DNA of 6,279 bases from assembly GCA_012838715.1 (NCBI GenBank), contig DUOR01000209.1:1-6279 (forward strand). The letters run 5' to 3'. Of the stretch, positions 1 to 6,279 are shown in pieces; position 1 is the stretch's first letter, and the number at the start of each line of letters is the position of its first letter. Below the pieces are notes generated by a model. It searched no databases. It saw nothing but the letters and a program-made list of their open reading frames with translations, and was not told the DNA's origin. This stretch comes from Actinomycetales bacterium. Lineage in GTDB: Bacteria; Actinomycetota; Actinomycetes; Mycobacteriales; Mycobacteriaceae. Position numbers and translations under genes: made by a program.

Positions 1-25
1 GACGAAGAGGAAAGTGAAGCTCATC

Positions 26-1722
<1,697 letters not shown>

Positions 1723-1735
1723 GTCACGCGGTCGC

Positions 1736-1764
1736 GCGTGGGCCCGCAGGGGCCCGCACGCTTT
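1736..1764 (+). terminator. First hairpin after ilvC, weak terminator
   Basis: GCGTG-GGCCC (1736-1745) pairs with GGGCC (1750-1754) and CACGC (1757-1761), with a two-base CG bulge and a GCAG loop. A short TTT (1762-1764) follows at once. It lies just upstream of the stronger hairpin, so the pair may act as tandem terminators. Confidence 0.4.
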
Positions 1765-1766
1765 CC

Positions 1767-1810
1767 GACGCCCCCGCCCGGCCATCGCGCCGCGGCGGGG
1801 GCGTCGTTTT
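1767..1810 (+). terminator. Rho-independent terminator of ilvC
   Basis: GACGCCCCCGCC (1767-1778) and GGCGGGGGCGTC (1794-1805) form a perfect 12-bp GC-rich stem. Inner CGGC/GCCG pairing (1779-1782 with 1789-1792) shortens the loop. GTTTT follows at 1806-1810. It closes the ilv unit 45 bp after the ilvC stop. Confidence 0.85.
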
Positions 1811-1900
1811 GGTCGGGTGGTTCCGGTGCGTGCCCCGGTGCGCCGGGAGGAGCGGTGTTCACGTGGCGGGGTGTCGGGCTGCGGGGGAGGGGATCTCCGT

Positions 1901-1906
1901 TACTCT
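1901..1906 (+). promoter_or_regulatory. Putative -10 box of the lipoprotein gene (TACTCT)
   Basis: TACTCT fits TAnnnT and lies about 50 nt before the TTG start, downstream of the ilvC terminator. A second candidate, TAGGTT, sits at 1914-1919. No convincing -35 box is visible. Confidence 0.35.
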
Positions 1907-1938
1907 GGGCGGGTAGGTTTTTCGCCCGTCCCCTCCCC

Positions 1939-1944
1939 GAAAGG
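1939..1944 (+). promoter_or_regulatory. Ribosome binding site that sets the TTG start at 1955
   Basis: GAAAGG stands 10 nt before TTG (1955-1957), within the same 9-base string CCGAAAGGC as the ilvC site. It is the only purine-rich site placed so that the product begins just ahead of the signal peptide. Confidence 0.6.
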
Positions 1945-1954
1945 CTGGCCCGCT

Positions 1955-3628
1955 TTGCTTAGGTCCGCTGCCCGTCCCGCCTCCTTCGCCGGAGGTGTCC
2001 GCCGGTCCCTGGCCCTCGCCACCGGTGCCGCCACCGTCTTCGCCCTCGTCGCCTGTTCGGACGACGGCGACGGCACGTCCCGCGGCGCCGACGCGCCCGC
2101 GGAGCCGACGGTGGTGTCCGACGAGCTGGGTGCTTCGCAGCAGCTCGTCGAGTCCGCCGATGCGGTGGTCGTGTCCGGCGAGGACGAGGAGTCGCAGCGA
2201 CGCGCCGCCGGCATCGCCGTCGCGTCCGGCGCCCCGATGCTGGTGCAGACCGCGGGCCTGGAGGCCGGTTCCCTCGACGGCGAGATCGAGCGCCTGGGCG
2301 CGACGACCGTCGTCACCGTCGGCGACGTGACCGTCTCCGCGGAGGGCGGTTCCGACGAGGAGGGGATGACCGTCGTCGAGGCGCCGTCCTCGCTCGAGGG
2401 CCTGGAGACCCTGACCGGCACCGAGTTCACCGCCGTCGAGGGCGAGGAGCAGGAGCCGACCCGCGCCGTCGCCGAGATGGACGCCGAGGCCCCGTCCGTG
2501 CCCGCGCCGTCCGCCGAGGGTGCCGAGGGCGCCGAGGGTGATGCCGCCGAGGGTGACGTCGAGCCCGCGCTTTCCGACGCCTCCCCGGCCAGCGCCAAGG
2601 ATGGCGACGACGACCCGCTGGCCTTCGCGGCCCCGGGCACGCCCCTCGGCGCCATCGCCACCGCCCGCGCCGCCGGCATCCAGGTCGAGTGGCTGCCCAT
2701 CGGCGACGCCCGCGCTACCACCGAGTCCATCGAGGCCGCCCGCGGCGAGCGCCCGCTGATCGGCCTCGGCGACGTGTTCGGCGATTCCGGCAAGTTCACC
2801 GAGACCGTCAACCTGGCCGCCGACGAGAACATCGCCGAGCTGCCGGGCGGCGGCCAGCTGGTGTTCCCGGGCCGCCAGATGATCGCCACCTATGGCCATC
2901 CGGGTGCCCCCGTGCTCGGCGTCATGGGCGAGGTCGGCCCGGAGGAGGCCGCCCAGCACGCGCAGGACCTGGCCAACCAGTACCAGGAGCTGACCGACAC
3001 CCCGGTCATCCCGGCGTTCGAGATCATCGCCTCCGTCGCCCAGGCCGCCCCCGGCCCCCGCGACGACTACACCGAGCCGGCCCCCGTCGACGTCCTGCGC
3101 CCCTACGTCGACGCCATGACCGAGATCGGCGGCTACGTCATCATCGACCTGCAGCCGGGCCGCGCCGACTTCGTCGACCAGGCGAAGTTCTACGAGGAGC
3201 TGCTGCTGGAGCCGAACGTCGGCCTGGCCCTCGACCCCGAGTGGAAGCTGACCCCGGACGGCCTGCCCAACGTTGCCGTCGGCCACGTGCAGGCCGAGGA
3301 GGTCAACCGGGTCGTCGACTACCTGGCCGACCTCGTCGCCGACAACAACCTGCCGCAGAAGGTGCTCATGCTGCACCAGTTCCAGCTGCAGATGCTGCGC
3401 GACCGCGACCAGATCGACGTCTCCCGCCCCGAGCTGTCCATCGTCCTGCACGCCGACGGCCACGGCACCCCGGAGCAGAAGTTCGAGACCTGGAACGTCA
3501 TGCGCCAGGACCTGCAGCCGGAGATCTTCCTCGCCTGGAAGAACTTCATCGACGAGGACCAGCCGATGTTCACCCCGGAGCAGACCATGGACATCGAGCC
3601 GCGCCCCTGGATCGTCACCTACCAGTAA
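1955..3628 (+). CDS. Predicted secreted lipoprotein: CWB2-like half plus uncharacterised barrel-like half
   Basis: The function is unknown. The TTG start gives 557 residues. Arg16-Arg17, a hydrophobic stretch (18-33) and lipobox LVAC form a lipoprotein signal peptide, with lipidated Cys34, so the protein should be anchored outside the cytoplasmic membrane. Residues about 53-129 resemble one cell-wall-binding repeat 2 (CWB2) unit: SADAVVVSG, then AAGIAVASGAPMLVQT, then RLGATTVVTVGD. An acidic Ala/Glu/Gly linker follows (about 130-225). The rest, through Gln557, alternates hydrophobic strands ending in polar motifs: TYGHPG, PAFEII, IIDLQPGR (Asp398), ALDPEW (Asp427, Glu429), LHQF (His474) and LHADGHG (His499, Asp501). 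This suggests an (alpha/beta)8 barrel, possibly carbohydrate-active, which is inference only. A GTG at 1817 would add 46 residues encoded within the promoter region and hide the signal peptide. Terminators flank the gene, so it is probably monocistronic. Confidence 0.88.
   Translation: MLRSAARPASFAGGVRRSLALATGAATVFALVACSDDGDGTSRGADAPAEPTVVSDELGASQQLVESADAVVVSGEDEESQRRAAGIAVASGAPMLVQTAGLEAGSLDGEIERLGATTVVTVGDVTVSAEGGSDEEGMTVVEAPSSLEGLETLTGTEFTAVEGEEQEPTRAVAEMDAEAPSVPAPSAEGAEGAEGDAAEGDVEPALSDASPASAKDGDDDPLAFAAPGTPLGAIATARAAGIQVEWLPIGDARATTESIEAARGERPLIGLGDVFGDSGKFTETVNLAADENIAELPGGGQLVFPGRQMIATYGHPGAPVLGVMGEVGPEEAAQHAQDLANQYQELTDTPVIPAFEIIASVAQAAPGPRDDYTEPAPVDVLRPYVDAMTEIGGYVIIDLQPGRADFVDQAKFYEELLLEPNVGLALDPEWKLTPDGLPNVAVGHVQAEEVNRVVDYLADLVADNNLPQKVLMLHQFQLQMLRDRDQIDVSRPELSIVLHADGHGTPEQKFETWNVMRQDLQPEIFLAWKNFIDEDQPMFTPEQTMDIEPRPWIVTYQ
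2513..2554 (+). repeat. Tandem 9-bp coding repeat (Ala-Glu-Gly) in the lipoprotein linker
   Basis: GCCGAGGGT, GCCGAGGGC and GCCGAGGGT stand head to tail at 2513-2539. After GATGCC a fourth copy, GCCGAGGGT, lies at 2546-2554. They encode AEG units at residues 187-200 of the lipoprotein. Copy number could vary between strains by slippage without shifting the frame. Confidence 0.8.
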
Positions 3629-3652
3629 GGCACTCGCCGGAAGTCGCCCGCA

Positions 3653-3695
3653 GGCCCCGGCCGCCCGCCCCCGAAGGGGCGTGGTGGCCGGGGCC
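3653..3695 (+). terminator. Hairpin terminator after the lipoprotein gene
   Basis: GGCCCCGGCC (3653-3662) pairs with GGCCGGGGCC (3686-3695). An inner stem, GCCCC (3667-3671) with GGGGC (3676-3680), closes on a CGAA loop. It begins 24 bp after the stop codon. The downstream tract GTTCGTCGTC has only scattered T residues, so efficiency is uncertain. Confidence 0.55.
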
Positions 3696-3766
3696 GTTCG
3701 TCGTCAAGCACCGCCCGGAGCTGCGCCCGTAAGGGGCCGTTCACCCCCGCCGGGTGTGCCCGGGGA

Positions 3767-3772
3767 TATGAT
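3767..3772 (+). promoter_or_regulatory. Putative serA -10 box (TATGAT)
   Basis: TATGAT is a 5-of-6 match to TATAAT, preceded by GGGGA, about 100 nt before the serA start and downstream of a terminator hairpin. The nearest -35-like string, TTCACC (3740-3745), is 21 bp away, too far to be convincing. It implies a leader of about 90 nt. Confidence 0.55.
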
Positions 3773-3812
3773 GGTCGGGTCCACGCCAACGAGCCGGTGT
3801 GGGCCCATCTTT

Positions 3813-3832
3813 TCCGGCGCGGTCGTGCCGGA
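3813..3832 (+). other. Hairpin in the serA leader
   Basis: TCCGGC (3813-3818) pairs with GCCGGA (3827-3832), extendable by a G-T wobble and a C-G pair to a GGTC loop. GCCGG at 3793-3797 could compete for the same CCGGC arm. No T tract follows, so it is not a terminator. A regulatory role is speculative. Confidence 0.3.
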
Positions 3833-3859
3833 TCGGATCGGACGCATACGCACATAATC

Positions 3860-3864
3860 AGGAG
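3860..3864 (+). promoter_or_regulatory. Ribosome binding site that sets the GTG start of serA
   Basis: AGGAG ends 6 nt before GTG (3871), an ideal spacing. It rules out the in-frame GTG at 3799, which lies inside the leader and would add 24 residues not typical of SerA. Confidence 0.8.
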
Positions 3865-3870
3865 TTGCTC

Positions 3871-5466
3871 GTGAGCCAGAACGCTCGCCCGGTCGTCCTC
3901 ATCGCCGATAAGCTCGCGCAGTCCACCGTGGACGCGCTCGGAGATTCCGTGGAGGTGCGCTGGGTCGATGGCCCGAACCGCCCGGAGCTCCTCGCCGCCG
4001 TCGCCGACGCCGACGCCCTGCTGGTCCGTTCCGCGACCACCGTGGACAAGGAAGTCCTCGAGGCCGCCCCCAACCTGAAGATCGTCGGCCGCGCCGGCGT
4101 GGGCCTGGACAACGTCGACATCACCACCGCCACCGAGCGTGGCGTCATGGTCGTCAACGCCCCGACCTCGAACATCCACTCCGCGTGCGAGCAGGCCATC
4201 GCGCTGCTGCTGGCCACGGCCCGCCAGGTCCCGGCGGCCGACGCCACCCTGCGCGACGGCGAGTGGAAGCGCTCCTCCTTCAAGGGCGTGGAAATCTACG
4301 GCAAGACCATCGGCATCGTCGGCTTCGGCCACATCGGCCAGCTGTTCGCGCAGCGCCTCGCCGCCTTCGAGACCGACATCATCGCCTACGACCCGTACGC
4401 CAACCCGGCGCGCGCGGCCCAGATGAACGTCGAGCTCGTCGAGCTGGAGGAACTGGTCTCCCGCGCCGACTTCATCACCATCCACCTGCCCAAGACCAAG
4501 GAAACGGCCGGCATGTTCGACGCCGACCTCCTGGCGAAGTCCAAGAAGGGCCAGATCATCATCAACGCGGCCCGCGGTGGCCTCGTCGACGAGCAGGCCC
4601 TGGCCGACGCCATCGAGTCCGGCCACATCCGCGGCGCCGGCTTCGACGTCTACGAGACCGAGCCCTGCACCGACTCGCCGCTGTTCAAGCTGCCGCAGAC
4701 CGTCGTCTCCCCGCACCTGGGCGCCTCCACCGTCGAGGCGCAGGACCGCGCCGGCATCGACGTGGCCAAGTCCGTGCTGCTGGCCCTGGCCGGCGACTTC
4801 GTCCCGGACGCCGTCAACGTGTCCGGCGGCGCCGTGGGTGAGGAAGTCGCCCTGTGGCTGGAGCTGGCCCGCGAGCTGGGCATCGTCGCCGGCGGCCTGC
4901 TGGAGGGCGCGCCGACCAACGTGGAGGTCACCGCCCGCGGCGAGCTGTCCACCGAGGACGTCGAGGTCCTGGGCCTGGCCGCGGCCCGCGGCCTGTTCTC
5001 CCTGATGGTCGAGGAGCCGGTGACCTTCGTCAACGCCCCGCGCATCGCGGAGGAGCGCGGCGTCGGCATCTCGGTCGGCACCGCCACCGAGTCCGTCACC
5101 CACCGTTCCGTGCTGGAGGTCAAGGTCATCGCCGCCGACGGCACCACCTCCACCGTCGTGGGCGCCCTGACCGGCCTGGAGCGCGTCGAGAAGATCGTGC
5201 GCATCAACGACCGTGGCGTCGACATGCGTTCCGAGGGCCGCAACCTGTTCCTGGTCTACAAGGACCAGCCGGGCGCCCTGGGCAAGGTCGGTTCCGCGCT
5301 GGGCTCCGCCGGCATCAACATCGAGGCCGCGGCCCTGTCGCCCGAGGGCGACGGCGACAACGCCATCCTGATCCTCCGCGTTTCGCAGGAGGTGCCGGAG
5401 GACGTCGTCGAGGCGATCACCGCCGACATCGAGGCTGTCCGCGCGCTGCAGCTGGTCCTGAACTAA
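3871..5466 (+). CDS. serA: D-3-phosphoglycerate dehydrogenase, long ACT-containing form
   Basis: SerA oxidises 3-phosphoglycerate to 3-phosphohydroxypyruvate with NAD+ in the cytoplasm, the first step of the phosphorylated serine pathway that also feeds glycine, cysteine and one-carbon supply. The GTG start gives 531 residues beginning SQNARPVVLIADKLA, very close to C. glutamicum SerA. The outer substrate-binding part includes GRAGVGLDNVD (73-83). The NAD-binding motif is GFGHIG (151-156), with Asp174 at the end of the next strand. Arg235 (NAARGGLVDE), Glu264 (YETEPC) and His282 (SPHLGAS) are the catalytic residues. An intervening allosteric (ASB) domain occupies about 318-450 and an ACT domain about 458-529, from NLFLVYKDQPGALGKVGSAL onward. 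This is the mycobacterial-type architecture, in which serine acts through the ACT domain. No key residue is missing. It appears monocistronic, between its own -10 box and a strong terminator. Confidence 0.98.
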   Translation: MSQNARPVVLIADKLAQSTVDALGDSVEVRWVDGPNRPELLAAVADADALLVRSATTVDKEVLEAAPNLKIVGRAGVGLDNVDITTATERGVMVVNAPTSNIHSACEQAIALLLATARQVPAADATLRDGEWKRSSFKGVEIYGKTIGIVGFGHIGQLFAQRLAAFETDIIAYDPYANPARAAQMNVELVELEELVSRADFITIHLPKTKETAGMFDADLLAKSKKGQIIINAARGGLVDEQALADAIESGHIRGAGFDVYETEPCTDSPLFKLPQTVVSPHLGASTVEAQDRAGIDVAKSVLLALAGDFVPDAVNVSGGAVGEEVALWLELARELGIVAGGLLEGAPTNVEVTARGELSTEDVEVLGLAAARGLFSLMVEEPVTFVNAPRIAEERGVGISVGTATESVTHRSVLEVKVIAADGTTSTVVGALTGLERVEKIVRINDRGVDMRSEGRNLFLVYKDQPGALGKVGSALGSAGINIEAAALSPEGDGDNAILILRVSQEVPEDVVEAITADIEAVRALQLVLN

Positions 5467-5505
5467 ACCTTCGGCAGACCGCCGCGCCGCGGGCGCCGCA
5501 CGTGG

Positions 5506-5541
5506 GAAAGCCCCGGATCCTCTCGAGGATCCGGGGCTTTC
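5506..5541 (+). terminator. Strong intrinsic terminator after serA
   Basis: Two perfectly complementary 17-base arms (5506-5522 and 5525-5541) carry GAAAGCCCC at the left base and GGGGCTTTC at the right base, with TC at the apex; in practice the loop opens to about four bases. The TTT lies inside the right arm and the mirrored AAA in the left arm, so it could also work on the opposite strand. Confidence 0.9.
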
Positions 5542-5592
5542 GTCGTCGGCAAGCACGGCGGGGTGAGGGGAGGGGCGGCGCCGGGGGAAAGA

Positions 5593-5625
5593 GGCGGGAG
5601 TAAGGTGAGACTTCGTTTTCCCGCC
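5593..5625. promoter_or_regulatory. Inverted repeat spanning the ABC-gene promoter, possible operator
   Basis: GGCGGGA (5593-5599) and TCCCGCC (5619-5625) are perfect 7-base inverted arms, 19 bases apart. They bracket the TAAGGT box and the expected transcription start, where a repressor would act. The wide spacing and GC-rich arms make chance a serious alternative. Confidence 0.25.
5601..5606 (+). promoter_or_regulatory. Putative -10 box of the ABC transporter gene (TAAGGT)
   Basis: TAAGGT fits the TAnnnT pattern and lies 38 nt before the proposed GTG start, downstream of the serA terminator. No -35 box is recognisable, which is common in corynebacteria. Confidence 0.35.
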
Positions 5626-5634
5626 CGTGAGTCC

Positions 5635-5639
5635 GGAGG
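5635..5639 (+). promoter_or_regulatory. Ribosome binding site of the ABC transporter gene (GGAGG)
   Basis: GGAGG ends 5 nt before GTG (5645) and supports that start. The in-frame GTG at 5639 overlaps the site itself and is unlikely. Confidence 0.65.
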
Positions 5640-5644
5640 TGCCC

Positions 5645-6279
5645 GTGCCACTCATCACCGCCCCCGCGTCGCCGCCGCCGATCAAGGCGCCCGCGTTCGA
5701 CGCGGAGACGACGCCAACCCGTTACCAGCTGCGCGTGATGTTCGCGCGCCGGTCGGTGACGGTGCCGGCGATGCTGCTGATGATCGTCCACCAGGTGTGC
5801 GAGGCGCTGGTGCCAGTCATCGCGGGCCGCACGGTGGACACCGCCATCGCGGGCGGTGACGGTGGCGCGCTGTGGATGTGGATGGGCGCGCTGGCGCTGG
5901 TGTTCCTGGTGCTCGACGTGGCGGCGCGGTTCGGTGGGCGTTTGGGCACCATCGCCATGCTGACCGTGGAGCATGCGCTGCGGATGCAGCTCACGGACCG
6001 CATCGTCGACCGGCGCGGGTTCCGGGATGGCGCGCGCCCGCCGGGTGCGCTGCTGGCCGTGTCGACGACGGACGCGCAGAACACCGCCCGCGGCGTGATG
6101 ATCGGCCTGCGCCCGGTGGCGGAAATCGCCTCCCTCATTTTCGCGTCGATCATCCTGCTGACGGTGTCGGTGCCGGTGGGCCTGGTGGTGCTCATCGGCG
6201 GCGCGCTGCTGACCTGGGGGTCCATGGCGGCGGGCGCCCCGCTGCGCCGCCGCGTGGTCAAGCGGCAGGCTGCGGCGGC
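5645..6279 (+). CDS. ABC exporter, N-terminal transmembrane domain (3' end beyond window)
   Basis: The frame stays open for 211 codons to the window edge, so the product is partial. After a proline-rich, cytoplasmic-looking start (MPLITAPASPPPIKAP) there are four likely membrane segments, at about 38-60, 75-93, 158-175 and 178-195. LVPVIAGRTVDTAI (56-69) is the usual first extracellular region of type IV ABC exporters. MLTVEHALRMQLTDRI (105-120) resembles their first intracellular loop, and PPGALLAVSTTDAQNTARG (132-150) matches the loop with a conserved Gly and Asp. The ATP-binding domain, if fused, lies beyond the window. The substrate cannot be told; a heterodimeric exporter with a second half downstream is possible. 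Codon choice differs from ilvC: 19 of 23 internal valines are GTG, against 6 of 28. It is separated from serA by a strong terminator. Confidence 0.87.
   Translation, partial: MPLITAPASPPPIKAPAFDAETTPTRYQLRVMFARRSVTVPAMLLMIVHQVCEALVPVIAGRTVDTAIAGGDGGALWMWMGALALVFLVLDVAARFGGRLGTIAMLTVEHALRMQLTDRIVDRRGFRDGARPPGALLAVSTTDAQNTARGVMIGLRPVAEIASLIFASIILLTVSVPVGLVVLIGGALLTWGSMAAGAPLRRRVVKRQAAA

Noticed and set aside
3..17. Possible last codons of ilvB ending at TGA 15-17
   Set aside because: The position relative to ilvN is right, but only four codons precede the stop and two are rare CGA/AGA. The window does not hold enough sequence to call it.
1859..3463. 534-codon open frame on the minus strand opposite the lipoprotein gene
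   Set aside because: It mirrors the codon bias of the plus-strand gene (GAC and GTC read as valine and aspartate), its translation is low-complexity Gly/Val/Asp/Leu, and it has no recognisable domain. The plus strand has a signal peptide and coherent protein motifs.
2689..3732. 347-codon plus-strand frame overlapping the lipoprotein gene
   Set aside because: Its translation is an Arg/Pro-rich frame-shadow without hydrophobic core pattern, and it runs through the terminator hairpin at 3653-3695.
3690..3742. Ten-base direct repeat GGGGCCGTTC (3690-3699 and 3733-3742) as regulatory repeats or insertion footprints
   Set aside because: One copy is part of the terminator arm and the other has no element next to it; at this base composition a chance match is likely.
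5515..5532. Clustered BamHI and XhoI-type sites (GGATCC, CTCGAG) as signs of a cloning scar
   Set aside because: They fall exactly inside the two arms and apex of the serA terminator and follow from its perfect palindromy; the flanks are natural sequence.
3619..5685. 688-codon open frame on the minus strand opposite serA
   Set aside because: It covers a certain serA gene and both its flanking control regions, and its translation is Gly/Asp/Val-rich with no family resemblance. It is an artefact of high G+C at third codon positions.

Overview
The window is high-G+C DNA, with coding regions strongly biased to G or C at third codon positions. It reads as an ordinary chromosomal segment of a Corynebacterium species. 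IlvN, IlvC and SerA match my recollection of the C. glutamicum proteins almost block for block, including IlvC and SerA lengths of about 338 and 530 residues. The genus call is therefore firm; the species is not resolved. No mobile element, CRISPR array, tRNA or rRNA is visible, and no gap between genes exceeds about 250 bases.

Layout, all on the + strand: (1) 26-535, ilvN, the regulatory subunit of acetohydroxyacid synthase, presumably preceded by ilvB outside the window. (2) A 173-bp gap with a hairpin just after ilvN and a probable ilvC promoter. (3) 709-1722, ilvC, ketol-acid reductoisomerase, followed by two hairpins in tandem, the second a strong intrinsic terminator. (4) 1955-3628, a predicted secreted lipoprotein starting at TTG. 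It has a cell-wall-binding-repeat-2-like N-terminal half, a repetitive acidic linker and a C-terminal half that looks like an uncharacterised eight-stranded alpha/beta barrel. (5) A terminator hairpin, then a TATGAT -10 box and a leader of about 90 nt. (6) 3871-5466, serA, D-3-phosphoglycerate dehydrogenase, closed by a near-perfect terminator. (7) 5645 to the window end, the first 211 codons of an ABC-exporter membrane domain, with its own promoter-like box.

ilvN and ilvC work in consecutive steps of valine, leucine and isoleucine synthesis: IlvN tunes AHAS and IlvC reduces the AHAS product. serA opens the phosphorylated serine pathway. These units look independently transcribed, because each gap after ilvC holds a hairpin terminator and a TAnnnT -10-like box. 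The lipoprotein and the ABC transporter have no obvious metabolic link to their neighbours.

I found no convincing new multi-gene system. The item most worth following up is the lipoprotein, whose barrel half carries several conserved-looking polar motifs at predicted strand ends and has no function I can name. Smaller points are the leader structures, an inverted repeat around the ABC-gene promoter and a sharp change in codon choice in that gene.
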